From: Leucobacter sp. L43
GTDB taxonomy: Bacteria; Actinomycetota; Actinomycetes; Actinomycetales; Microbacteriaceae
Length of the DNA: 64,000 nucleotides
Reading direction: 5' to 3'
Assembly (NCBI RefSeq): GCF_016597785.1
Contig: NZ_JAENJG010000002.1
Location: forward strand, 62,001-126,000
Part shown: positions 43,079 to 51,431 of the stretch, one piece after another
Position numbering within the stretch: position 1 is the stretch's first letter
How the letters are laid out: each line of letters opens with the position of its first letter
Position numbers and translations under genes: made by a program
Notes under the pieces: generated by a model
The model's input: only the letters and a program-made list of their open reading frames with translations
Database searches by the model: none
Told to the model about the DNA's origin: nothing

Positions 43079-43367
43079 GGTGCTCCTTCTCGATCGCGGC
43101 GGTGCTGACCGCATGCTACCGTGGTCGGGTGAACGGTACGAAGCAGACGGCCCTCGGGCGTCAGGAGGTCGGCGGCGGAGCATCCGCCCTCGACAGCTGA
43201 TCGATCGCTCGGCGATGCGAGCCGCAGGTGCGGCCCCGCCGAGACGCGCTTCCGCGCCCGATCCGGGCGCGCTCCCCATCACACACCGGCCTCTTCCGAC
43301 GCCGTCGCTCGCCGCGCACCTCTGCCGCGGCCGCACCTCGGAACGCCCCGTACGAACAGGTTCTCCC

Positions 43368-43862
43368 ATGCTCCCGCTCACCGCGGCATCCATCCGCTCC
43401 AGCTTCGTCAACGCCTCACGGAAAGAGGTCTCCGTCGCCGGGCTCCCCGAAGACCTCGAGGCCCGCGACTGGGATGCGCTCGACTACTTCGGCTGGCATG
43501 ATCCGAAATTCGCCAAGCGCGCCTATGTCGTGCTGCCCGCGCCCGACGGCACCCCGACCGGCATCCTGCTGCGGCAGGCCGACGCATCGCCGCAGCGACG
43601 GCAGATCTGCGAGTGGTGCCGCGACGCGCGGCTGATCAACGAGGTCGTGTTCTTCTCCGCGCGCCGCGTCGGCGAATCGGGCCGCCGGGGCAACACCGTC
43701 GGCACTCTCGTCTGCCGGAACTTCCAGTGCTCCTGGGTCGTGCGCACCGACCCGCCCGTGCCGTACGACGGATTCGACATGGCGGCCGATCGGGAGCGGC
43801 GCATCGAGCGCCTGCAGCAGCGGGTCGCCGGGTTCGCCGACATGCTGGTCACCGGACGCTAG
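43368..43862 (+). CDS. FBP-type zinc-finger protein (164 aa)
   Basis: The protein ends in a treble-clef zinc finger, with ICEWCRDA and VCRNFQCSW supplying four Cys. This matches the C-terminal domain of FusB-like elongation-factor-G-binding proteins (FBP_C). The N-terminal half has conserved segments FVNASRKEV and DWDALDYFGWHDP. Staphylococcal FusB gives fusidic acid tolerance by freeing EF-G from the ribosome. The actinobacterial chromosomal relatives probably act in translation, with no resistance shown. Start ATG 43368 is the family-typical one. Confidence 0.82.
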   Translation: MLPLTAASIRSSFVNASRKEVSVAGLPEDLEARDWDALDYFGWHDPKFAKRAYVVLPAPDGTPTGILLRQADASPQRRQICEWCRDARLINEVVFFSARRVGESGRRGNTVGTLVCRNFQCSWVVRTDPPVPYDGFDMAADRERRIERLQQRVAGFADMLVTGR

Positions 43863-43894
43863 CGGTGGCGGGCGGCCGGGTCTAGCGTTGAGGC

Positions 43895-44869
43895 ATGCGC
43901 GCGATCGTCATCACAGCAGATCACCGGCTCGAACTCGCCGACGTGCCCGAACCGGCAGCAGGCGACGGCGAGATCCTCATCGACGTCGTCGCCGCGGGGG
44001 TGAATCGCGCCGACGTCGCCCAGGCGGCCGGCCAGTACCCGCCCCCGCCCGGAGCCTCCGAACTGCCGGGGCTCGAAGTGTCCGGGCGCCGCCGCGACAC
44101 CGGCGAGGCCGTCGTCGCGCTGCTCGCGGGCGGGGGATACGCGGAGGTCGTCGCCGTGCCAGAAGCGCAAGTGCTGCCAGCGCCGCCGGCGCTCTCGCTC
44201 GCGGAGGCCGGCGGCATCATCGAGGTGGCGGCGACCGTGGTGTCGAACCTCGTGATCGAGGGCGGATTGCGGGCGGAGCCCGCTGGCGGCGACGGGGGAG
44301 CGGCACCCGAGCCCCAGACCGTGCTGATCCACGGCGGCACGGGCGGCATCGGCACCTTCGCGATCCAGTTCGCGAGCGCCCTCGGAGCACGCGTGCTGAC
44401 GACGGTCGGATCGGACGCGGCCGTCGACGAGGTGCGACGACTCGGAGCGAGCGAAGCGTGGAACCGGCACACGACCGACGTGGTGGCGGCGGTTCGCGAG
44501 GCGGGCGGAGCGGACATCATCCTCGACGTGATCGGCGGCCCCGCCTTGAACGACAACGTCGCCATGCTGCGCGAGTTCGGGCGGCTCGTCATCATCGGCA
44601 CGATGGGAGGCGCGACCGGCGAGCTGAACGTCGGAGCCCTGATGGGCAAGCGCGCCCGAGTCATCGGCACCACCGTCCGCTCGCGCGAGCCGCACGACAA
44701 GCAGCGGATCCTCGAGCGGACGGCAGAGCTCGTCTGGCCGCTGCTCGAGAACGGCGAAGTCACGCTGCCCGTGCACGCCCGCGTGCCGCTCGCGGACGCC
44801 GCACGGGCGCATGAGGTGCTCCGCGCGGGCGGCCATCTCGGCAAGGTGATTCTCGATGTCGGAGAGTGA
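43895..44869 (+). CDS. Zinc-type alcohol dehydrogenase-like quinone oxidoreductase (324 aa)
   Basis: This is a medium-chain dehydrogenase/reductase of the NADPH:quinone-reductase type. The N-terminal GroES-like domain (LADVPEPAAGDGEILIDVVA, GVNRADV) has no zinc-site Cys set. The nucleotide-binding domain carries VLIHGGTGGIGTFAIQFA, and a late segment GGHLGKVILD. The lack of zinc ligands is normal for quinone reductases. The length fits. The start follows the FBP gene by 33 bases, and the stop overlaps the YdeI-like gene by 14 bases, so these form an operon. Confidence 0.86.
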   Translation: MRAIVITADHRLELADVPEPAAGDGEILIDVVAAGVNRADVAQAAGQYPPPPGASELPGLEVSGRRRDTGEAVVALLAGGGYAEVVAVPEAQVLPAPPALSLAEAGGIIEVAATVVSNLVIEGGLRAEPAGGDGGAAPEPQTVLIHGGTGGIGTFAIQFASALGARVLTTVGSDAAVDEVRRLGASEAWNRHTTDVVAAVREAGGADIILDVIGGPALNDNVAMLREFGRLVIIGTMGGATGELNVGALMGKRARVIGTTVRSREPHDKQRILERTAELVWPLLENGEVTLPVHARVPLADAARAHEVLRAGGHLGKVILDVGE

Positions 44870-45428
44870 CGCTGCTGCCGAGCCGCTCATCTTCGCGGAC
44901 GCGGCGGCGTGGCGCGCCTGGCTCGAAGTCCACGAGGACGCGCACGACGGCGGATGGGTGGTGCTCGCCAAGAAAGGCACCACCGCGCCGACGTCGCTGA
45001 GCTACCAGGAGGCGCTCGAAGTGGCGCTCTGCAGCGGGTGGATCGACGGCCAGAAGCAGTCGCGCGACGCCGCGACGTTTCAGCAGCGCTTCACTCCGCG
45101 GCGAGCCCGCTCGATGTGGTCGAAGCGGAACGTCGACATCATCGCCCGGCTCGACAGCGAGGGGCTGCTGCGCCCGCGCGGGCGGGCGGAAGTGGCGCGG
45201 GCGCAGGCCGACGGGCGCTGGGAGCGCGCCTACGCCGGGTCCGCGAGCATGGTCGAACCCGAGGAGCTCACGAGCGCGCTCGCCGCCGAGCCGGCCGCGC
45301 GGGCCGCCTTCGACGCGCTGAGCCGGAGCGCGCGCTACAGCGCCCTCCACCCGATCGTCACCGCCGTGCGGGCGGAGACGCGGGTGAAACGCGTCGCCGC
45401 GCTCGTCGAGCAGCTGCGGCAGGCCTAG
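44856..45428 (+). CDS. YdeI/OmpD-associated family protein (190 aa)
   Basis: The sequence matches the YdeI family: WRAWLEVHEDAHDGGWVVLAKKGT at the start, SYQEALEVALCSGWIDGQKQS, QRFTPRRARSMWSKRNVDIIARL and a C-terminal helix bundle (LSRSARYSALHPIVTA). Bacteriocin-protection and other roles are proposed for members, but function is unsettled. It overlaps the quinone oxidoreductase gene by 14 bases. The ATG at 44856 is the only start that keeps the conserved N-terminus. Confidence 0.85.
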   Translation: MSESDAAAEPLIFADAAAWRAWLEVHEDAHDGGWVVLAKKGTTAPTSLSYQEALEVALCSGWIDGQKQSRDAATFQQRFTPRRARSMWSKRNVDIIARLDSEGLLRPRGRAEVARAQADGRWERAYAGSASMVEPEELTSALAAEPAARAAFDALSRSARYSALHPIVTAVRAETRVKRVAALVEQLRQA

Positions 45429-45487
45429 GGCGGCGAAGTTCGGCCGCGCTATTCCACTGGAGGCCACGCGAACCTACGATACTCAGC

Positions 45488-47584
45488 ATGGGGAAACGCA
45501 GAGGGCGATGGGGCGCGCTGGCCGCGATCCCGGCACTGGTACTGACCGGCTTCGCAATCGCTGCTTCGCCAGCGTCTGCGGCGACGACGCCGCAGTGGGC
45601 TGACTGGACGGAGCTCGCGGGCTCCGGCGGCAACTACTCGACGTCGGTGCAGATCGCAGAGACCCCGGAGCTGAGCGCCGAGATGCAGTCCGACTCCCGC
45701 TCGGGGCAGATCGGTGTGATCTCGGGAGCGAGCACCTGGCTCGGGCCCGGCACCCCGGTCGGAGAGAAGTACGGTTCGAGCCGCGATCAGCAATATCTGA
45801 ACCTGCGGCCGAAAGCAGACACATCCACGGGTGCCTCCACGACGACGTACACGTTCTCGCGGCCGACGCCGACGACCAACTGGACATTCGTGCTCGGCGA
45901 TATCGACGCCGACCAGGTACAGGTACGGGCCATCGGCCCCTACGGCGTCGCGCTCACCGCCGAGCAGCTCGGCTACAACGGCGGCTTCAACTACTGCGCG
46001 CCCGGCATCACGGGGAAGCCCTCGTGCACCGGATCCGCGAACGATGTGCCGCAGTGGGACGCGGCGACCCAGACGCTCACGGGCAACGCCGCCGCGTCCG
46101 ACACCGCAGGATCGGCCGGTTGGTTCGAACCCACCGCACCGATGAGCTCGCTGACCCTCGAATTCACGAGCCGTCTCGGGTTCCCGATCTACCAAACGTG
46201 GTTCGCGTCACTGGCGCGTGACGTGACGGGTACAGTGACCGACGCGAGTGGAACCGGGGCCGGCGTCGTACTCACCCTGACTGACGCTTCGGGCGCGATC
46301 ATCGGCACGACGACCACGGGGCCGGGCGGCACCTATGCCTTCACCGGAGTGCAGGCGACCGAGGGGTACGCAGTGCACGCGAAGGCGCCCGAGGGCAAGA
46401 TCGTCTCAGGGGCGAATGCGAAACCGGTGGATCTCGGCAGCGCCGACGCGGTCGCCGATTTCGCGATCCGCGACATCGTTTCCGTTGCCGTCTCCGGCAC
46501 GGTTCGCGACCTCGACGGGGCTCCGATCCCGGGAGCGATCGTGACGATTCCAGGCGTGGGTGAGATCGCGACGGGACCCGATGGGAGCTACCTCTTCGAC
46601 GAGGTGCCGATCGGCACCTATCAGCCGACCGTGCAGCTGCCAGGCGGATACACCGTCGTCACGAATCCGCCACCCTTCGCCATCGATGGCTCCTCGGAGG
46701 ATCCGATCACCGACGTCGACTTCGTGGCGGTCGAGCTGCCTGCGCTCTCGGGCACGGTTTCAGCTGGCGGGTCGGCGTCGCCGGGTGTGACCGTGACCGC
46801 GATCGGACCGGGCGGCGACATCCTGAGTACGGTCACCGACGCGGACGGCAATTACGAATTCCCGGGACTCCCGGCAGGCGAGTATCGCATCAGCATTCAG
46901 GTGCCGGATGGCGCTGAGAGCGTCGGCCCGGCGGAGCGGACCGTGAGCGTCGCCGCCGAAGACGTCGCGAACATCGACTTCGAGCTCGCACGGGCCGGTT
47001 CGGTGAGCGGCATGGTCACGGCCGGCGGAATGCCGGTCTCCGGGGCCACCCTCACGCTCGCCGGCCCCGACGGGCCTCTCATCGGGCTCACGACCGATGA
47101 AGGCGTGTACGACTTCAGTGGTCTTCCCGCCGGTGACTACCTGATCACGGTGACCCCGCCCGAGGGCTTCGTCGTCGAAGGCAGCGCTTCGCGATCCGTG
47201 ACGGTGATGGCAGCCGGCGAGGTCTTCGTCGATCAGGACTTCGTGCTTGTCGCCGACGCTGCGGGGCCGGGAGCCGGCGCGGAAGCTGACGCCGAAGCTG
47301 ACGCCGACGCGACCGATGCGGCCGACGCCGATGCGACCGCTGGTTCAGGGGCCGACGCTGCCGCTGGGGTCGGGGCCAGTGCCGACGCTGGTGCAGGGGC
47401 CGACGCCGGCGCGGGGGCCGGCACGGCGATGGGGGCGAACGTCAATGGAGACGGTACGGGTTCGTCAGGCCTCGCGCGCACCGGCACCGACTTCACCCCC
47501 ATGCTCGGCGTCGGAGGCGCCCTGCTGCTCGTCGCAGCAGGCACGCTGCTCGTGCTGCGTCGCCGGGGCGTCATCGACGAATAG
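45488..47584 (+). CDS. LARTG-anchored surface protein with four CarboxypepD_reg-like repeats (698 aa)
   Basis: The signal peptide is plain (MGKRRGRWG, hydrophobic core, cleavage near SPASAA). An N-terminal ~230-residue beta-rich domain has TYTFSRPTPTTNWTFVLGDI. Four ~85-residue domains with the SdrD-B/carboxypeptidase-regulatory pattern follow: GTVTDASGTGAGVVLTLT, GTVRDLDGAPIPGAIVTI, GTVSAGGSASPGVTVTAI and GMVTAGGMPVSGATLTLA, each ending in a YxFxxLPAGxY-like strand. Then come an acidic Ala/Asp-rich stalk, LARTG (662-666), a helix and RRRGVIDE. The signal type is the LAxTG class E. It is presumably wall-linked and exposed. ATG 45488 begins the signal peptide. Confidence 0.88.
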   Translation: MGKRRGRWGALAAIPALVLTGFAIAASPASAATTPQWADWTELAGSGGNYSTSVQIAETPELSAEMQSDSRSGQIGVISGASTWLGPGTPVGEKYGSSRDQQYLNLRPKADTSTGASTTTYTFSRPTPTTNWTFVLGDIDADQVQVRAIGPYGVALTAEQLGYNGGFNYCAPGITGKPSCTGSANDVPQWDAATQTLTGNAAASDTAGSAGWFEPTAPMSSLTLEFTSRLGFPIYQTWFASLARDVTGTVTDASGTGAGVVLTLTDASGAIIGTTTTGPGGTYAFTGVQATEGYAVHAKAPEGKIVSGANAKPVDLGSADAVADFAIRDIVSVAVSGTVRDLDGAPIPGAIVTIPGVGEIATGPDGSYLFDEVPIGTYQPTVQLPGGYTVVTNPPPFAIDGSSEDPITDVDFVAVELPALSGTVSAGGSASPGVTVTAIGPGGDILSTVTDADGNYEFPGLPAGEYRISIQVPDGAESVGPAERTVSVAAEDVANIDFELARAGSVSGMVTAGGMPVSGATLTLAGPDGPLIGLTTDEGVYDFSGLPAGDYLITVTPPEGFVVEGSASRSVTVMAAGEVFVDQDFVLVADAAGPGAGAEADAEADADATDAADADATAGSGADAAAGVGASADAGAGADAGAGAGTAMGANVNGDGTGSSGLARTGTDFTPMLGVGGALLLVAAGTLLVLRRRGVIDE

Positions 47585-47589
47585 CGCGC

Positions 47590-47619
47590 GGGGCCGAGCG
47601 GCGTCTCGCGCTCGGCCCC
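47590..47619. terminator. Bidirectional terminator after the LARTG gene
   Basis: GGGGCCGAGCG (47590-47600) pairs with CGCTCGGCCCC (47609-47619) around an 8-base loop. It lies between the convergent LARTG surface-protein gene and the SDR gene. Confidence 0.8.
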
Positions 47620-47643
47620 GCAGCATCTTCGCGTGGCGGAACG

Positions 47644-48645
47644 CTACTGCACCGACCAGCCCCCATCCGATGCGAGGATCGCGCCGTTGATGTTCACCGC
47701 GTCGTCGGAGAGCAGGAACGTGATCGATGCGGCGAGGTGCTCGGCCGTGGCGATGGTGGGAATGGTCTGCTGGAACGGGGCCAGTCGAGCGGAGCCCTCC
47801 TCCGACATGTTCGGAGGCATCGGGATGCCCGTGGCGACACCGCCGGGGGCGACTGCGTTCACGCGGATGCCCTTCGGCCCGTACATGAACGCCGCCGATT
47901 TCGTGACGCCCACGATGCCGTGCTTGCTCGCCGTGTAGGCGTTGCCCGAAGCGTTTCCGCGCAGCGCGGCCTCGCTCGCCACGTTCAGGATCGCGCCGTG
48001 CCCGGCAGCCTCCATCGCCGGCAGTACCGCGCGAATCAGCTTGAACGGCGCCGTGAGATTGATCGCGATCACCCGATCCCAGACCGCGTCGGGCGTCTCG
48101 CCCGCCGGCGAGAAGTCGTCGTTGATGCCGGCGACATTCGCGAGCCCGTCGATCCGTTGGCCTGCCGCTGCGATCACGCGGTCGATCGCGTCCTGCTGCG
48201 TGAGGTCGCCAGCGACAGCGACGATGTCGGCTGCGGGCAGTTCCGCGACGAGTGCGTCGAGCTTCTCGGCCGCGATGTCGCAGGCGATGATGCGGCCGCC
48301 CTCCCGTGCGATGCGCGAAGCCGTCGCCTTGCCGATGCCCGACGCTGCGCCGGTCACGATGACCGTCTTGCCGTCGAATCTGCCGGGGGTGACGCGCTCG
48401 CTCCACCCGGTCGCCGCGGGCGCATCGGGCATCTCCCCGCCGTTCGCCGCGCGCACCAGGTCGTCGACGACCGACTGCGGCATCGCGCCCTGGCTGAGGA
48501 CGACGAGCTGCTGGAGGGGGAGCCCGAGCACGGGGGCCAGCGAGTCGGGGTCTGCCCCGGACTGCGCGAGGAGCCCGCGCACGAGCTCGCCTCCCGTCGG
48601 ATCTGCGAGCCAATCGCCGATGCTGGACTGAGCGGTGAGTGCCAT
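47644..48645 (-). CDS. SDR-family oxidoreductase with ~90-residue N-terminal extension (333 aa)
   Basis: Residues ~91-333 are a classical short-chain dehydrogenase: TGAASGIGKA for the cofactor, NVAGI, and the active site with Ser in NVASE and the AYTASK motif. The first ~90 residues are an extra helical part (IGDWLADPTGGELVRGLLAQ..., VLSQGAMPQSVVDDLVRAA) of unknown role, possibly for partner or substrate binding. ATG 48645 is supported by GAAGGAG just upstream. The longer frame to 48714 crosses the promoter. It is divergent from a TetR gene, which probably regulates it. The substrate is unknown. Confidence 0.85.
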   Translation of the reverse strand: MALTAQSSIGDWLADPTGGELVRGLLAQSGADPDSLAPVLGLPLQQLVVLSQGAMPQSVVDDLVRAANGGEMPDAPAATGWSERVTPGRFDGKTVIVTGAASGIGKATASRIAREGGRIIACDIAAEKLDALVAELPAADIVAVAGDLTQQDAIDRVIAAAGQRIDGLANVAGINDDFSPAGETPDAVWDRVIAINLTAPFKLIRAVLPAMEAAGHGAILNVASEAALRGNASGNAYTASKHGIVGVTKSAAFMYGPKGIRVNAVAPGGVATGIPMPPNMSEEGSARLAPFQQTIPTIATAEHLAASITFLLSDDAVNINGAILASDGGWSVQ

Positions 48646-48692
48646 GATGTCTCCTTCGGTGGGAGCGGGCGCGAGGGGAGCCGCGCGAAGCA

Positions 48693-48724
48693 TGTTTCGC
48701 AACGGTGCGTCCACTAATGAAACA
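48693..48724. promoter_or_regulatory. TGTTTC...GAAACA dyad between SDR and TetR genes
   Basis: TGTTTC (48693-48698) mirrors GAAACA (48719-48724), in the 104-base divergent region. The 20-base gap is wide for a TetR site, but its position between the two starts makes it a candidate operator. Confidence 0.4.
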
Positions 48725-48749
48725 CGTTACACCCGGGTAGCCTGATTGC

Positions 48750-49346
48750 GTGCCGAGACCTCGTAGTGAATCCGCCCGCCAGGCGGTGCTCGCCGCGATG
48801 CGTCGGGCGGTCGCCGGAGCGGGGTACGAGGCGCTCACCATCGAGCAGCTCGCAGCCGACGCGGAGGTCTCGAAGCAGACGATCTATCGCTGGTGGCCGA
48901 CGAAGGCGGCCATTCTGGGTGAGGCGCTCGTAGCAGGGGTACTGCCGGCATCCCTCCCGCGACCGACTGCAGCAGGCGACGACGCCCCCGACCTCGCGAA
49001 CGATCTGCTCGCCTGGCTCACGGCCTCCTCGCGACAGCTCCAGCAAACCGAGGGCCTCGGAGTGGCTCGCGCGCTGATCGCCGTCACCGCCTCAGACCCG
49101 GCCGTCGGGGCGGCGCTCAATGAGCGCCTCGCGGCTCCGATCCGCGACTGGGTGCAGCAGCTCATCGAGCGCGCCGCCGCGCACGGCGCGCTGCGAGAGG
49201 GCGTCGACGCGATCCTGCTCGCCGATCACCTCATCGCGATCACCGCGTATGCGGCGCTCACCGGCACGGTGCACAGCGAACAGCGCCTGCGCGGCATCGT
49301 CGACCAAGTCATGCACGGAATCGTCGCGACGCCGCCCGTCCGCTAA
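48750..49346 (+). CDS. TetR-family transcriptional regulator (198 aa)
   Basis: The N-terminal helix-turn-helix is standard (ARQAVLAAMRRAVAGAGYEALTIEQLAADAEVSKQTIYRWWPTKAA). The ligand-binding part is all-helical from ~60 onwards, of the TetR_C_11/16 kind. Start is GTG 48750. It is divergent from the SDR gene at 47644 and probably represses it and itself, releasing in the presence of a small molecule. The 230 bases after it contain no gene before the kdp leader (small hairpin GCCCG-N5-CGGGC at 49519-49533). Confidence 0.88.
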   Translation: MPRPRSESARQAVLAAMRRAVAGAGYEALTIEQLAADAEVSKQTIYRWWPTKAAILGEALVAGVLPASLPRPTAAGDDAPDLANDLLAWLTASSRQLQQTEGLGVARALIAVTASDPAVGAALNERLAAPIRDWVQQLIERAAAHGALREGVDAILLADHLIAITAYAALTGTVHSEQRLRGIVDQVMHGIVATPPVR

Positions 49347-49576
49347 GCCGGCGCCGACTTCGGGGCTCCCGCTGATCGCGCACCGCCCCGAGATCGGGCC
49401 CGATCCCGAATGTTCTCGCACCGCCCGTGAGCGTTGCGTCAGCATCCGCGCGAACGCCGTATGGATTCCGTGAGGATCGCCCGGCACCCCGCGCCGCGGG
49501 TGTTCGATCAGGAGATGAGCCCGATGGACGGGCCCCCGGCCGGAGCATCGGTCGGCGCTTCTCGATTGGAGATCCC

Positions 49577-49660
49577 GTGTTGGATCTGGTCACCGTACTG
49601 GGCATGATCGCGGTCTTCGCGCTCATCGGCGTGCTGGGCAAGGCGGTGGAACGACTGTGA
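49577..49660 (+). CDS. Possible 27-residue membrane peptide at the head of the kdp operon
   Basis: GTG 49577 behind TTGGAG opens a 27-codon frame whose product is almost all hydrophobic ([19 protein letters not shown]) with a charged end KAVERL. Its stop overlaps the kdpF GTG by four bases (GTGA). Composition, a good ribosome site and coupling argue for a real small protein. A KdpF-like role is possible because KdpF is itself a ~29-residue peptide that stabilises KdpFABC. Confidence 0.5.
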   Translation: MLDLVTVLGMIAVFALIGVLGKAVERL

Positions 49661-49746
49661 TCGTCTTCGAACTGCTCGCCGCCGTGCTGGCCCTCGGCGC
49701 ACTCGCGTACCTCATCGTCGCACTCGTGAAACCCGAGCGATTCTGA
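49657..49746 (+). CDS. kdpF: KdpF, small subunit of potassium-transporting ATPase (29 aa)
   Basis: The 29-residue peptide [22 protein letters not shown] followed by VKPERF has the size, single helix and KPERF C-terminus typical of KdpF. GTG 49657 overlaps the upstream small frame, and its stop overlaps the kdpA ATG by one base (TGATG). It stabilises the KdpABC complex in the membrane. Confidence 0.85.
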   Translation: MIVFELLAAVLALGALAYLIVALVKPERF

Positions 49747-51431
49747 TGGCCACCACCACGGCGCTCCTGGCGCTCGCATCGATCGCGACCGTCGCACTCG
49801 TGCTCGTCGCCCTCTACCGGCCGTTCGGCGACTACCTCGCCTGGACCTACACGTCTCGGAAGCACTGGCGCGTCGAACGGATCATCTACCGCATCATCGG
49901 GGTCGACGGACAGACCGAGCAGACCTGGCGCGCCTACCTGCGCGGCGTGCTCGTCATCTCCGCCGTCGGCGTGCTCATCGTGTACGCGCTGCAGCGGCTG
50001 CAGCCGTGGCTGCCCTACGCCCTCGGTCTCCCCGCGCCGTCGGAGCACCTCTCGTTCAACACGGCGGCGTCGTTCGTCACCAACACGAACTGGCAGTCGT
50101 ACTCGCCCGAGCAGACGCTGGGATACGCCGTGCAGATCGCGGGCCTCGCCGTGCAGAACTTCGTCTCGGCCGCCGTCGGCATGGCGGTCGCGATCGCGCT
50201 CGTGCGCGGTTTCGCCGCGCGCCGCTCCGGCACGATCGGGAACTTCTGGGTCGACCTCACCCGCGGCACGGTCCGCGTGCTGCTGCCCCTGGCGACGCTC
50301 GCCGCCGTCGTGCTCGCGCTGGGCGGCGTCGTGCAGAACTTCGCCGGATTCACCGATGTGACGACGCTCACCGGGGCGACGCAGAGCATTCCCGGCGGCC
50401 CCGTCGCCTCCCAGGAGGCGATCAAGCTCCTCGGAACGAACGGCGGCGGATTCTTCAACGCCAACTCGGCCCATCCGTTCGAGAACCCGACGCCGTGGAC
50501 CAGTCTGGTGCAGATCGTGCTCATGCTGCTGATCCCGTTCAGCATGCCGCGAGCATTCGGGCGCATGGTCGGCGATACTCGCCAGGGCGTCGCGATCGTG
50601 AGCGTGATGGGTGTGCTGTACCTCGCATCCTTCACCATCCTCACACTGCTCGAGAGCGCGGGTCGCGGAACGGCGCCCGAGCTCGCCGGGGGCGCCCTCG
50701 AGGGCAAGGAGTGGCGCTTCGGCATCGTGGGGTCGACGCTGTTCGCGACGACCAGCACGGGAACGTCGACGGGGGCCGTGAACTCGATGCACGACTCGTA
50801 CACCTCGCTCGGCGGGATGCTGCCGATGCTGAACATGATGCTCGGCGAGGTGTCGCCAGGCGGCGTCGGATCGGGGCTCTACGCCATTCTCGTGCTCGCC
50901 ATCATCACCGTCTTCATCGCCGGCCTGCTCATCGGCCGCACGCCGGAGTACCTCGGCAAGAAGATCGGCACTCGCGAGATCAAGCTCGGGGCCATGTACA
51001 TCCTCGTCACGCCGACACTGGTGCTCGCAGGCACAGCACTGAGCTTCGCGCTGCCGGGGGTGCGCGACGACGTCGTCTCGACGTCGATCTGGAATCCCGG
51101 GACGCACGGCCTCTCCGAAGTGCTCTACGCATTCACCTCCGCGGCGAACAACAACGGCTCGGCCTTCGCCGGACTCACCGCGAACACGCCCTGGATGAAC
51201 AGCGCCCTCGGCGTCGCGATGCTGCTCGGCCGCTTCGTGCCGATCGTGCTCGTGCTCGCGCTCGCCGGTTCGCTGGCGGCGCAGGATCGTGTGCCGACCA
51301 CTGCCGGCACACTGCCCACCCACCGGCCGCTGTTCATCGGCATGCTCACCGCGGTGACCGTGCTCGTCACCGCGCTCACCTTCTTTCCCGTTCTCGCGCT
51401 GGGTCCCCTGGCTGAAGGGCTGATGTCATGA
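49746..51431 (+). CDS. kdpA: KdpA, potassium-binding subunit (561 aa)
   Basis: This is a polytopic channel-like protein of the K+ transporter superfamily. The segments [55 protein letters not shown] and [23 protein letters not shown] are the family's selectivity-filter regions with their conserved Gly and Asn. Length is normal. It binds and passes K+ in the KdpFABC pump. It is preceded by kdpF and its stop overlaps kdpB by four bases (ATGA). Confidence 0.97.
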   Translation: MATTTALLALASIATVALVLVALYRPFGDYLAWTYTSRKHWRVERIIYRIIGVDGQTEQTWRAYLRGVLVISAVGVLIVYALQRLQPWLPYALGLPAPSEHLSFNTAASFVTNTNWQSYSPEQTLGYAVQIAGLAVQNFVSAAVGMAVAIALVRGFAARRSGTIGNFWVDLTRGTVRVLLPLATLAAVVLALGGVVQNFAGFTDVTTLTGATQSIPGGPVASQEAIKLLGTNGGGFFNANSAHPFENPTPWTSLVQIVLMLLIPFSMPRAFGRMVGDTRQGVAIVSVMGVLYLASFTILTLLESAGRGTAPELAGGALEGKEWRFGIVGSTLFATTSTGTSTGAVNSMHDSYTSLGGMLPMLNMMLGEVSPGGVGSGLYAILVLAIITVFIAGLLIGRTPEYLGKKIGTREIKLGAMYILVTPTLVLAGTALSFALPGVRDDVVSTSIWNPGTHGLSEVLYAFTSAANNNGSAFAGLTANTPWMNSALGVAMLLGRFVPIVLVLALAGSLAAQDRVPTTAGTLPTHRPLFIGMLTAVTVLVTALTFFPVLALGPLAEGLMS

